Below, in pieces: positions 21,257-32,983 of a DNA stretch of 64,000 nt. Where the stretch lies: the NCBI GenBank assembly GCA_028753945.1, contig JAPNXP010000002.1, positions 5,518,001 to 5,582,000 of the forward strand, read 5' to 3'. The stretch comes from Hexactinellida sp. DTS-2022 (taxonomy: Eukaryota > Porifera > Hexactinellida). Both the position numbers and the translations under genes were made by a program. The first letter of the stretch is position 1. Every line of letters starts with the position of its first letter. The notes beneath the pieces were generated by a model that worked only from the letters and a program-made list of their open reading frames with translations, searched no databases and had not been told where the DNA came from.

Positions 21257-22016
21257 CAAATGAATGGAAAGGAAATAGCAGCACTCTAGAAGAAAGTAGA
21301 TACCTCCCGAAAAGGTTTGAACTCCTAGAAAGGAAAGTGGAAGCATTCTTCAAAAAACTGGACTGCTTAAGGTCAGTAGTCAATAATATCTATACAGAAA
21401 ATGCCGAAATGAGCTGGCTAAGTGAATTTAGCGAAAAATAAGAGAGCACTATACTAAATATAGTCACGAAGTTGATTTAGACGTGGGAAGTGAAGTCGAA
21501 ATACAGACAAAGTAGGATTCCTTAATTTAGTTTTGTTGACTTAGTATTAACCAAATTTAGTGTAAACTCTTTATATTATATACTTCATGTTTCACCATGT
21601 ACGTTTATTATATACTAAATTTTATTCTAATCTATCTATATATTAACAAATAGCAACTGAACTGAATACGTGTAATTTACAAGCCACAGGTATTAACATA
21701 TTTATTATGAGTGATATTTAAGAGGCGTGTAAGGCCGCGAAGGGACCGTTAATTGTTTTGCGTAGTGTCTAACAAATGAGCGATCTTTGTGCGAGTGATT
21801 CGGTTCGCGTAGCGACCGAGACCGAAGGGCTCGTGTCTTAATAGATCTCTAAGGAATAGATAGTATAATTAAGTGTAACTGTATCTGATTATAAGTATAT
21901 GTTTAAATAGAACTATATGGCACCATAATACAATGTTTGTAGTTTTAAATTCACAGCCGACTCCGCTTAATAAAGTAACCTCGGGACAGGTTATTTTGAT
22001 CCGATTAAAGGAGAAA
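21257..22016. other. Non-coding, with a short GC-rich patch
   Basis: A 65-residue frame after the TTAA element (21258-21440) has no recognisable family. The patch 21720-21845 (AGGCCGCGAAGGGACCG, GCGTAGCGACCGAGACCG) is GC-rich against the AT background and has no coding frame. It could be the edge of a further element, but I see no paired ends. Confidence 0.35.
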
Positions 22017-22020
22017 TTAA

Positions 22021-22433
22021 GGTTCAGGTATACATACTCTACAAATTTCGAATATTTAGATAAAATCCAAATCATTGTCTATTTCTCTTTTATTGCATTT
22101 TGGGATTGTATTGATACCAATGAGTACTCTCAGGAGATTTTTAAGAAAGATTCCTATTATTTTTCCAGTTTGACACACTTTGGTCAACTCAATTTAGGAA
22201 TAATTGCTGTAAAATTTTTTTTCAAAAGCCGCTATCTCAAAACTAACATTTTCAGAATAGCGGAAGAAGTCATTTTGTCAATTTTGGTCGTAGAATCAAA
22301 AACACAACGGTTTCGGAGAGATCTCGTAAAGATACAACTTTTCAGTGCTGCGATTTACCCTAATATGAATAGTTCATCTGTTTTTTGGATTTTGGATAAG
22401 GAAAATCATCATTTGAAAATCGACATCACATAA
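22021..22433 (+). mobile_element. TTAA MITE, GGTTCAGGTAT family, left part
   Basis: It begins GGTTCAGGTATACATACTCT after TTAA (22017-22020) and follows the family until GACATCACATAA, where the Tc1-like MITE begins with TA at 22434. The other part of the family sequence lies reversed at 24291-24544. Confidence 0.85.
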
Positions 22434-22435
22434 TA

Positions 22436-24176
22436 CACTAACCTGCCAAAAGTATTTGAACAGCATTAATTTGTATTCATACATTTGAGGTTATACAACA
22501 TAATAACATTACTAGATGCTACAAAATGGCTATTAACATGAAACGATATATAAAGTATAATAAAACAGCAAAATCTTTGAATTTACCTTTTTATTGAGGC
22601 GTTAAACTCATTAAATATATAATTAGCTAATTAAATAATTAATTATTGATCATTAAGATGCAATGTTAATAAGTTAAGGATGCTTGACGCCAAATTATCC
22701 GGTATTTAAAAAAAAAAAAAATTTAAGTGTCGATTATTGTGAAATAACATGCAAAAATAACCTGGAATTCTGTTGGAAGTGCAAATTTTCAAAAATCAGG
22801 AATATTTTTGCTCAAAAGTGCATTATTAGTGACGTCATTATTGATGACATCGGTGATTATGTGAACATTCCTCACATTTATCACCATTGATGGTTATTTA
22901 TTGTCATTTTGATACTAATATCAGTACATATATAACTAATATGTATCAACTGCACGGTGGAAAGCATATGGAGAATGTATACTTGAGGTTATGGGTTCGA
23001 ATCTCTATGGTGACTATCTTTTTAATTATTCTGGGATATAAAGCAATTCAATTGAAAGGTTCCACAAATATACATGGTGCATGTACATAGTAGTTCAAAA
23101 CATTGCTGGAATGAACTTTCTGTTGAATTTCGAACAATTCTCACAGCCAATTACATCAAATTCCTTTTCCAGCTGGTGTCCCAAAATAAAGTGGACTTGC
23201 ATAAATGGATAAATATCAAGTCATTTAGTTACGAACAATGACTGAATACATGTAAACTTATCGTACGAATAGAAGCTTACATACTCCTTCCATACCGGGA
23301 TGAACACCAATTGAAATGTATCTATTATTAGTGGGAATAACCTGGTAAACTTTGAACGCTTGTATCTCAAAACTCATTTTTTCGACCTTCTCGGCATTAG
23401 TTGAGAAAAAATATTTAGCGGAATGAATAAAAAAACTCAGATATACTTGTATACACTATTGTCAATAAAAATGACTAGCTTGGGAGCGATTGTACAAGAA
23501 CTAAGTGTTCTTTGAACCAATTTGGTGCAAAATTGTCAAATTTTGACCGATTTTTGAGATAACAAGGGTCAAGCACCCACAGGATAGAAAGTAGGAACTC
23601 TACACTACCAAAGCTAGTCATTTTTTCATTCCTAGTTGTGGGGAATATGTACAGAACTTTTCAGAACTTGCGCCACAATATAACACTCTGGATAATGCCG
23701 AGAAGTTTTGATTCTATAGTATTGCGGGCATGAGAAGCCAAAAAAAATATTTTCACCCTCCCTGACAAAAATATAATACCAAAAAATTATCTCAATTGCT
23801 AAATATCTTAGTTAGGATAAAGGATCTTATGTTTATAGTGATTTACCATTGTTTGGACAAAACTATGGAAACTGCCCATTACAGCTAATGTTAACTCGCG
23901 TTCAGCATCCTTAATTCTGATAGCGAAATTGAATTCCACTTGGTTAAATTACTCTAAGTACATAATTTCAAATCAATACGAATATTTTCTACTGTGATTC
24001 AGCCACATTTCCATTTGTGCCACGTATGCCACAAGTGGCACGTGGCAGAAACACTTGTGCCACTTCGTGTAAATTTTCTAAATTTAACTGAAATAGCAAT
24101 ATTTTGTAATGTGTTTCTATAATAAGATATTTATAGTCATTTCAGAATAGTTTAGATAGCCGTTAAGGTAAGCTTT
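22436..24176 (+). mobile_element. Tc1/mariner-like MITE, copy 2, split by a TTAA element
   Basis: The left end CACTAACCTGCCAAAAGTAT follows TA (22434-22435). Segments 22436-22677 and 23911-24176 match the complete MITE at 4983-5548 in order, and between them sits the TTAA element 22678-23910. The right terminus is lost after GATAGCCGTTAA. A reversed right end of the same family is present at 24547-24650. Confidence 0.82.
22678..23910. mobile_element. TTAA element, GGATGCTTGACGCC family, copy 2 (1233 bp)
   Basis: TTAA on both sides (22674-22677, 23911-23914). The left end is GGATGCTTGACGCCAAA; the right end on the other strand is GGATGCTGAACGCG, more diverged. It is related in reverse to 15891-17118 over several hundred bases. 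There is no recognisable protein. Confidence 0.85.
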
Positions 24177-24290
24177 ATATCATTTATTTCAGTAGTTTAT
24201 TTAAAAACATTATTTAACTATTTTTAGATACTATGATTTATTGCAAATACAGTCGACTCAGCTTAATAAAATAGAAACAATGTTAGTTAA

Positions 24291-24650
24291 GGTTTTCACC
24301 CGAATTAATTAATTTTTTTAGAGCGGATTTACTTGATCCTCAGGATGCCAAAAATACAATAATATTGGCAAATAAACTAATAGAGGAAAAAACTTTTTTT
24401 TAAATTTACCATTTTTGCGGAATAGATCAATCAGAAAAGATAAACAATACCAAGAATATTATTGATAAATGTGTTTAGCTGGATGTAAAATAACTTTTGA
24501 GTACAGGAATTGTGAATATCTACATTTTTCTGGATTTCAAATCCTACACTAAGCAGCCAAAAGTATATGAACAATAGGAATTTTAATGCACAGACAATAC
24601 TCGCCTGGTAACTTATTAACGGTGTCCTTGACATGACTATAATTTTCCTA
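24291..24650 (-). mobile_element. Reversed half of GGTTCAGGTAT MITE joined to a reversed Tc1-like end
   Basis: Positions 24291-24544 follow the minus-strand half of the family copy at 13789-14485 from TTACCCGAATTAATT-type sequence to GGATTTCAAAT. There they meet TA and CACTAAGCAGCCAAAAGTAT (24547), the reversed right end of the Tc1-like MITE. The break is at the same point in the MITE (CACATAAAAG) as the break at 22433, which suggests both are products of one inserted and then inverted segment. Confidence 0.65.
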
Positions 24651-25689
24651 TCGGGCTATGCTAATCTCGTATTATTTCGCTCTTCTTACCCGTTCTCTGG
24701 CATTTACCCTTTGTGGTAAAACATATATAATTTCATTCTGAAAGTAAATTCTTCGTTGAGGAAATATCTTTATAAAAATAGAATAAGAGCGTCTATCCAA
24801 TATAAGACATTTTATATGGATTCGATAAGCAAATATACTTGTTCTAGAAAGTTATAATTGATAACAGAGCTTCTATTATACCTGTTCAAAAAAGTTAACG
24901 CACCCGATGTTGACTAATCACTTCTACGATTCTGGATTTAATCACACATCGTCCGGGGGGGTTTTGTTGATAATTTACAGATTTATTTGGTATTTTGCAT
25001 ACTATTCTGGTGATACTTCATTTTTGATGTAAATTACACTTGCAGATTTGAAAGTAAGAGTCACATATAGTGGTAAATCTTTTTAGAACTTAATATCACA
25101 TAACCTAATCTATAGTATTAACCGAATACTGCCTGAACGAATAGTGTGAAATTTCATATTATTATATCGATATCAATTCATAATATCTCTCTTAGATATT
25201 TTTGTATTATAACGGTTAGGTGTTGTCCTTGTATTACACCATTTTTCTTTAGTTTTGGAATGCTTCTCCACTGTCAAAATCTTTCTAATAAATTAACACT
25301 TTTATGCAAATAACTAATCAAAAAATTCCATAATCTTCTTACTAAATTGTCAGTTTGTTATTAAGTTCCTATATTTTGTAGCTAGAGATTTACAGGTGAC
25401 CAGGATTCCTATGCAAGTATCTATTCAAGGTTGCAGAACTGTCATTATTTACTGCCTAAATATAATTGACCTCACCGATCCCTAATATCCATGGTATATT
25501 TTCCTTGATTTATGTTATCATTGGTAAAACTCCAAGGGATTCATTTTTCTATGTTCAATGATTTTATCTTGGTTACCATTATTCGAATAGTGTATCAAAA
25601 CTTGTATACTATATTGGTTTATACAACATAGGTATTACATTTTGTATATTTTATCAAAATTATTATACATTTCTTTATAAATTATTGTT
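24651..25689. other. Non-coding, nothing recognised
   Basis: AT-rich sequence without coding frames, clear repeats or element ends that I can support. Confidence 0.4.
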
Positions 25690-25912
25690 GTGAGCTGAAG
25701 TCAGGGACTAGTATGGAGACTAACTGAAATCTCGGCCCCAATTCATAGGGATCATATGTGAGCGGTTTCGTTCCATTCCAGGGACTCATCAGGAGGGTAA
25801 CCGTCGACACCTTATTGCCCCGCCTCGAGGCACTGTCGTTAACAGGGTTACCAGTTCGTACTGCCGTCCTGTGAATATTCACCCGGCGTTCTACCGATCT
25901 GCCAACCTACCA
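25690..25912 (-). ncRNA. Hammerhead-like core in a GC-richer patch (candidate)
   Basis: On the minus strand 25793-25765 reads CTGATGAG, then TCCCTGGAATGGAAC, then GAAAC. These are the two invariant strings of a hammerhead ribozyme core (CUGAUGA and GAAA), bridged by a short would-be stem II (GUCCC against GGAAC, one C-A mismatch, loop UGGAAU). Metazoan hammerheads are known from Penelope-like elements and small retrozymes. I could not find a convincing stem I/stem III and cleavage triplet: the sequence after GAAAC is CGCTCACATATGATCC, and nothing downstream pairs with CCCTC. It may therefore be a decayed copy or chance. Confidence 0.35.
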
Positions 25913-26053
25913 GGGGCCGAGCGTAATGGAGGCTTGGTGAAGCTAAACCTCCCGAAATTTAATCTTATTGACCTCAAACTAAGAAGCTTTGAAGAAAGGT
26001 TATCTCATATATGGTGCTAATAGCCTCCCTATACGGAAATCTCACGCGCCGCC
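25913..26053. repeat. Left arm of a 4.3-kb-spaced inverted repeat
   Basis: It pairs with 30346-30468 in reverse at roughly 85% by eye (shared GTAATGGAGGCTTGGTGA, ATCTCATATATGGTGCTAA, CCTCCCTATACGGAAATCTC). The arms face each other across the satellite region. Confidence 0.85.
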
Positions 26054-26236
26054 TATGGTTCTTATGCATAGAAAGATTGTGCACCAAAGCTGCTGAACGG
26101 ACTTTAGTAATATTGTGTATCTATATTCCCTGACAAAACTAGGTACTATATTATAAATATAGTTTCGCGTTCCAATTGAGGAAATATTGTGTAATATTGC
26201 CCTGCCCAACTTTAGTAATATTGTATAGATATTTTC

Positions 26237-28590
26237 AAAGCAACAACGACTTACAGTATTATATGTCTATTTATCGCTCCCATTGAACCAAAATAGTCAC
26301 TTATGCCGTTGCTTTACGAACTAATATAGTGTAAGCTATTTTTATCGTTATTTCCCGCCTCCCATTGAAGGAAAATAGTCATTTGTGCCAATGCTTACGA
26401 ACTAATACAGAGAAGCCATTTTTATCGATATTTCCCTTGTGACTTTGCTCAAGAACTAATACAGAGTAGCTGTTTTTATCGTTATTTTCCGCCGTCCATT
26501 GTATCAAAGATTTCACTTGTGACTTTGCTTAGGAACTACACAGAGTAGCTGTTTTCCTCGTTATTTACCGCACCCTATTGAATAAAAAATGTCACTTGTG
26601 ACTTTGTTTACTAACTACACAGAGTAGCTTTTTTCCTCGGTATTTCCCGTCGCCCATTGAATCAAAAATGTCACTTGAGACTGTGCTTAGGAACTAGTAC
26701 AATTTTATCGGTATTTCCCGCCGACCAATTGAATGAAAAATGTCACTTGTGACTTTGCTTAGGAACTTATACAATTTTATCGTTTTTCCCGTCGCCCATT
26801 GTATCAAAAATGTTACTTGTGACTGTGCTTAGGAACTAATACAATTTTATCGTTATTTTCCGCCGCCCATTGAATCAAAAATGTCATTTGTGACTTTGCT
26901 AACGAAGTACACTGAGTAGCTGTTTTCCTCGGTAATTCCCGCCGCCCAAATGAATAATAAAGTCGCTTGTGACTTTGCTTACGAAGTACACAGAGTAGGT
27001 GTTTACCTCGTTATTTCCCGTCGGCCAAATGAATCACAAATGTTACTTGAAACTGTGCTTAGGAACTAATACAATTTTATCGATATTTCCCGATGCTCAT
27101 TTGAATGAAAGATGTCACTTGTGACTTTGCTTAGGAACAACTTAGAAGAGCTGTTTTCAATCGTAATTTCCCTCCGCCGATTGAATCAAAAATGACACAT
27201 GTGACTTTGCTTACGAACTAGACAGAGTAGCTGTTTTTCTCGTTATTTCCCGCCGCCTAATTGAATCAAAAATGTTACTTGTGAACTGTGCTCAGGAACT
27301 AATACAATTTTATCGGTATTTCCCGTCGGCCAAATGAATGACAAAAGTTACTTGAAACTGTGCTTAGGAACTAATACAATTTTATCGATATTTCCCGATG
27401 CTCATTTGAATGAAAGATGTCACTTGTGACTGTGCTTAGGAACTACTTAGAGTAGCTTTTTCCTCGTTATTTTCCACCGCCCATTGAATCAAAAATGTCA
27501 CTTGTGACTTTGCTTACGAAGTACACAGAGTAGCTGTTTGCTTCGTTATTTCCCGTAGACCAATGACTCAAAAATGCCACTTGTGTACTGTGCTTAGGAA
27601 CTAATACAATTTTATTGTTATTTCCCGGCGCCCATTGTATCAAAAATGTCACTTGTGACTATGCTTAGAAACTAATACAATTTTATCGTTATTTCCCGCA
27701 GCCCATTGTATCAAAAATGTCACTTGTGACTATGCTTAGGAACTTATACAATTTTATCGTTATTTTCCGGGGACCATAGTATGAAAAATGTTACTTGTGA
27801 CTGTGTTTAGGAACTAATACAATTTATCAATATTTCCCGCCTCAATTGAATCAAAAATGTCACTTGTGAACTGTGCTTAAGAACTAATACAATTTTATCG
27901 TTATTTCCCGCCGCCCATTGTATCAAAAATGTCACTTGTGACTATGCTTAGGAACTTATACAATTTTATCGTTATTGTCCGCCGCCCAATTGAATGAAAA
28001 ATGTCACTTGTGACTTTGCTTAGGAACTACATAGAAGAGCTGTTTTTCTCCTTATTTCCCGCCGCGCATTGAATCAAAAATGTCACTTGTGACCTTGCTT
28101 ACGAAGTACACAGAGTAGCTGTTTTTCTCTTTATTTCCCGTCGTCCATTGAATCAAAAATGTCACTTGTGAACTATGCTTATGAACTAACACAATTCTAT
28201 CGATATTTTCCGCCGCCCAATTGAATGAAAAATGTCACTTGTGACTTTGCTTAGGAACTACATAGAAGAGCTGTTTTTCTCCTTATTTCCCGCCGCGCAT
28301 TGAATCAAAAATGTCTCTTGTGACTTTGCTTAGGAACTACACAGAGTATTTTTTTTCTCGTTATTTCCCGTGTCCCATTGATTCAAAAATGTTCACATGT
28401 GACTGTGCTTGGGAACTAATATAATTTTCTCTTTATTTCCCGACGCCCATTGAATCAAAAATGTCACTTGTGCCTTTGCTTAGGAACTACACAGAGTATT
28501 TTTTTTCTCGTTATTTCCCGTGTCCCATTGAATCAAAAATGTCACTTGTGACTGTACTTAGGAACTTATACAATTTTTATCATTATTATT
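26237..28590. repeat. Satellite array, 71/79-bp units (about 30 copies)
   Basis: The shared 56-bp part contains TTTCCCGCCGCCCATTGAAT, then AAAAATGTCACTTGTGACTT, then TGCTTAGGAACT. It is followed by one of two linkers: about 23 bp with CAGAGTAGCTGTTTTCCTCG (79-bp unit) or about 15 bp ending TACAATTTTATCG (71-bp unit). The two types are interspersed rather than blocked. GTCACTTGTGAC near the centre is an almost perfect palindrome. The first units (26237-26460) are the most diverged, as is usual at an array edge. There is no coding sequence. Confidence 0.93.
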
Positions 28591-30345
28591 TGTTTCCCAT
28601 TAAGCAGAAACAATGAAATAACATATTTTCTAACATAATTACTATTAATTATTTGCTATTAATATTAACCAATTCTTCGGTTTAGGTCGCACCGTGTCCT
28701 TTTTTCGTTGGTGTTATACTATAAAACACAATTAACCTTACCAACCTCAAGAAATCACTCATAATAAAATAAGTTAAGCCTGTGAATTGTTAATTACACG
28801 TATATTATTTTATTCAGATTAGTTTGTCACAATTTGGGAGTCAAGGCAATTCAACTTATCAATTAAAATGCTATTTAATAACAAGATTTTCCTCCCCAGA
28901 CAATAGATTTTTGGATCAATATGTCATTTACAATGCAGAAGATATATGCGGGTAAATCGTTGAACATCTTTGATAGGAATATCATGCATAATTATGTGAT
29001 TGACGCATCAAAAATATATCACCAATAGAAGTAATTGATGTAAGGCAAACTGGATTAATCAAGGTATGCAATCTCGCAAAAATGTAGGGGAAGATTAAAT
29101 CTACAAAACACAATTTGAGCCATGAGGAAGCAGTTGGAGGTGAGTTTTTGATAATAACTGCGCAGATTAAAAGTGAAAATTGTTAAATTTTGAAGAGAAA
29201 TACAATACAATATATATTATAATGTGACAAAATTGTGTCGTCTGAATCAAAATACTAGGAGTCAACCAAATTAGTTCATACGTGAGGCAATAATCCCATA
29301 AATCGTACGTGTGCTTCATTTTATCCTGCCTTGTCATCTAAAATTGTGGCGATTCGGACAAAAACTAATTAGTTATTCTTAAATACACTAAACTTCCTAT
29401 ATCCGGACACTTTTAACGAAGGGTGCCAGTAACTGGGAATTTACCCGCATCTCAGAAAGTGTCTTGTCAATATTTTTATCATTAAACGTGATTATAGTAA
29501 TAAGTACTTGTTTAGTTTGAGTATCATCAATAAGGGTGCCCGTTTGGAAGGTTGATGTTATGCGCTTTTAAGATTTCAGAATGCCGATATTTTGTTTGGA
29601 AGACGTTAAGACCAATTCATCGTTGTGAACGTCTAAAATCACCCTTGCATGCCAATTTGTATTTTCTAGAGCATATTGTCTTCCATAACAATTCTAGACT
29701 AACACACACAAAAGCAGACAACAATTGTGATTTTAATATATGGATAGATAACTCTTATTGCTAAAAACTTATGTACCTGGTGTTGCTAAAATTTTATTGA
29801 AACATCGGGTTTAGCTCATCCAAACTATTCATTATATTTTGAATTTTTTTCGGCGGAAACTAGTTTCTACTCCCAAATCAATCCCATTTCCTGGCCAAGT
29901 TGACCTAAACTGGGCCTAAGAATGAAGTGGGCCTAGGGCTTTAACCCTAGCAGCCCTATGGTAAATCCGCAACTGAACGTAGTACCTTGGGATTGGGAAA
30001 TAACTACCTATAATTTGAGTATACGACTAACCAAGTTTTTTCTATATAGAAAACAAACTGGTTTATAAACTTGGTGCTAACCCAGGTAGGTATAGCCGAG
30101 TTCTAGTTAATATAACGTGATACAAATCAAAACAATTTACGAACTACTCACGGATGTAAAATAAATAATACATTAGACTCGCTTACAAAACAATGAATAA
30201 GATCCAATGGTAAGTTCACTAGAGAATAAACCAATTGAGAATATGTAATATATCTTTTAAAATATTTTTTATTACTAATAAAGATACGATTTCCCTGGTC
30301 CTCGGGAGCACTAAGGCTTGGGAGCTCTTAGTAGGTTCAGCAAAA
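28591..30345. other. Non-coding spacer inside the inverted-repeat frame
   Basis: AT-rich. A 70-residue frame at 29552-29764 has no recognisable content. No element ends or tandem repeats were seen. Confidence 0.4.
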
Positions 30346-30468
30346 GCGGCGCGTGAGATTTCCGTATAGGGAGGCTTTTAGCACCATATATGAGATCACC
30401 TATCTTCAGTCAATAAAATTAAATTTAGGGAGGGTTAGCCTCACCAAGCCTCCATTACGCGCTGCCCC
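30346..30468. repeat. Right arm of the inverted repeat
   Basis: Reverse complement of 25913-26053. Just outside it, 30485-30515 (GGTTCAATGGGAGCGGAGAAATAG) is the reverse of the first satellite unit (CTATTTATCGCTCCCATTGAACC, 26261-26283), so satellite-like sequence also lies outside this arm in opposite orientation. Confidence 0.83.
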
Positions 30469-31119
30469 TTGATAAGTACACAATATTGGTTCAATGGGAG
30501 CGGAGAAATAGGCAGGTTACGTTCTGCATAGGGTAGAGGCCTTGACCGTAATACTGAATAGTCTTATGGAGGGCCGAATCCCTAGAGTGGTTGCGACACC
30601 ACTTGGCCTTGTAACGCACGCAGTCAGGAACTGTGGCAACTTTATGAGTTCCCATAGCTTCATGACACTAAAGTTGCTACAGCAGCCTAGCTACACAATA
30701 TTACGTTGTTGAGTAGAGGGACATAAGGACATAATATTACGTCGTTCGCAAAGTGGCATAGGTACACAATATTCCTTCGGAAGGGCAGGGCATAAATACA
30801 CAATATTACCTCGTGGGGTAAGGGGCAATTTTCCTGTTAGGGTACTGTTGACTACTGATAATTCAAATATGTGGTTCATAATAATTAAATAATTTTGAAC
30901 CATGGATAACTGGTAAAAATACTATATATGTATGACATCATAGTTAAAACATTTTTCAAAAAATTTCCAAAAAATAGGTCATTAGTTGTAAATTAATCAT
31001 GTGCTTTGATTTGTCTTCAAAAAAAGTGATTAAACTAAAATCTATTTTTTAGCACATTAAATGGAACTTCATTTTGAACTTGGGGGTCGGTCCTTAAATA
31101 TCGTCACCCATAATCAATT
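30469..31119. repeat. Short tandem-like repeats with ACAATATTACGT
   Basis: TACACAATATTACGT-like words recur at intervals of roughly 25-45 bp between 30690 and 30815, and related CAATATT words lie near 30480 and at 26100-26230 on the other strand. The patch 30525-30680 is GC-richer and unrecognised. From 30840 to 31119 nothing is seen. Confidence 0.5.
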
Positions 31120-32290
31120 GAATCGATTTTTCGTTTGAAGTTACATATTGATGGAGGAAAAGATTTCTTAAAAATTTCTCTCAATACTATTTCGATCAAT
31201 CCTGGAAGCTTATATTTTCCCACTCCTAATAGTGTCCTAACTAACTTTGACATTGCCATGGGAAAGGGACCTGAGAATTATCATAATTTGAAACAGTTGC
31301 TTACATACCCATCAGTAAGTAATTATTCGCATTAGATTTCGCCATCCAAATTGCTTGTGATTTCAAAGTTGCAGCTCTGCTTGTCGGAATTCAACAAGCT
31401 TCAAGTAACTTCCCCTGTCCTTTCTGTCTATGGCGTAATCGTACATTATGTACCGGTATACCTGCAGCATCGAGGAAGCATGAAGAAATGATGACAGATC
31501 TTTCTAAAAAGCATCATAATGTCGTCAATGAACCGATTATTAGTTGGAATTATTCAGTAATGGAAAAATTGCTTTCGCTCCATTACATATTCTTTTGGGA
31601 TTGGTGAATAAATTATACAGTGATGCAAGGACCCTATTGAGAGTTCATCGAGTCGAAATGAACGCTATCTCTAGAAACTTCATTGTGCAGCACTACATTA
31701 AAGTATTCTGATCATAATATTGGAACGGTACTCTGGAGGGTAATTCATGTTCAAGGCTCTTAGACAATTTGGAAAAGATCCCATTTGCAAAGAATTCAAC
31801 TAAATTCTTAAGTGCATTAATTGCTTTAAAGCATGTGAAAGATATGTGTCTAGGTACTGTAAGAAAATTAGGATGGCAAGACAGCATTATAAATTTTCGG
31901 ATGATACATTTTTGGCATGGTCTCTGAAATCACATATTCTCTCAGACCATTATGAGGAGTATTTCTACCACTATGAAAGTATTAGTGGTGCAGGAGCTAC
32001 TATTAGTTCAGAGCAAAGTGGTGAAATGCTCCATTCTCGATTACAAAAGGTATGGGATCTTCGCTTCAAGACGAGAGAAGACAATTCTCTATACCCCCAA
32101 CGTCTTGTTGATTGTGTGGCCACATACAATTATAACTTAAAGTGGGATTGGGCTGTGAGATCAAACACAGAAAATTTAGAAAAGATAACCTGGAAATAGA
32201 TTTCGACAACGAACCGATTGAGGATACGAAGAGAGAGTAGAACTACGCAATTGGGTAACTGATTCTGAAAACTCAGATTTAAGCGATTCA
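31120..32290 (+). pseudogene. Decayed transposase-like gene of an unnamed family
   Basis: Pieces in several frames keep a recognisable order: LHIDGGKDFLKISL (31135-31180), PLHILLGLVNKLY (about 31570-31620), GNSCSRLLDNLEKIPF (about 31740-31790), then a long stretch 31846-32199 with ISGAGATISSEQSGEMLHSR and LYPQRLVDCVATYNYNLKWD. From memory, this order (IDGG, LHLLLG, GNxCRKLL, SEQxxESxH) is shared by a family of repetitive proteins in cnidarian and other invertebrate genomes. I do not know its formal superfamily name. There are multiple frameshifts and stops, so it is dead. Confidence 0.55.
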
Positions 32291-32390
32291 GATTGATTAA
32301 ATAGTCGCATAAACCAACTATACTTACTACTTTATCTTAATTACATTGTAATCATTATATTTATCTTTTACATTTGGGGTATGATGGATT

Positions 32391-32975
32391 CAGGCTTGTC
32401 AAAAGGTCAGGTCATGACCTGACCTGACCTGACCTTTGAGTGACCTGAACCTATTTTCTGAATGCCTTGACCTGACCTGACCTGACCTGAACCTAATCAT
32501 GCATAATTTTGACCTGACCTGACCTGACCTGAACTGAACTTTTTTGACCTGAATTGACCTGAAAATGACCTGAAATTGACCTGAAATTGACCTGAAATGA
32601 CCTGAAATTGAACTGAAATTGACCTAAAATTCAGGGATTTTCATTTGATTGACTCGCGAGTCACCACGAGTCATCGAGTCAGACTCGAATCACTGAATTT
32701 TGTCACGAGTCAGATTTCTCGGTGACGCGAGTCAGTTGACTCGGTGACTCATGAAAGCCAAACTGAAATTGACATGAAATTGACCTGAAATTACCTGAAA
32801 TTGACCTGAAATGAACTGAAAATGACCTGAAATTGACCTGAGATTGTGAAACACCTGACCTGACCTGACCTGTATGAATTTTTTCCACCAAGACCTGACC
32901 TGACCTGACCGTGGATATTGTATATAAGACCTGACCTGACCTGACCTGACAATGCGGGACCTTTTGACAAGCCTG
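32391..32975. mobile_element. hAT MITE with TGACC-type internal repeats (585 bp)
   Basis: The inverted ends are CAGGCTTGTCAAAAGGTC, perfect over 18 bp, flanked by a perfect 8-bp duplication GATGGATT (32383-32390, 32976-32983). The inside is mostly runs of TGACCTGACC and TGACCTGAAAT. Between them is a patch (32645-32755) of clustered GAGTCA/TGACTC words. Frames through it (RSGQVRSG-type) reflect the repeat and are not genes. Confidence 0.93.
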
Positions 32976-32983
32976 GATGGATT

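Noticed and set aside
21235-21441. 68-residue frame next to a TTAA element.
   Set aside because: It starts inside the element end and runs into unique sequence. No family is recognised and it is most likely chance.
25840-25912. tRNA- or SINE-like A-box/B-box words (GGTTGGCAGATCGGTAGA on the minus strand, AGTTCGTACT on the plus).
   Set aside because: The two boxes are on opposite strands, and no cloverleaf can be drawn.
26237-28590. Regular repeat array considered as a CRISPR-like array.
   Set aside because: Units are continuous tandem satellite repeats of 71/79 bp without unique spacers, in eukaryotic DNA.
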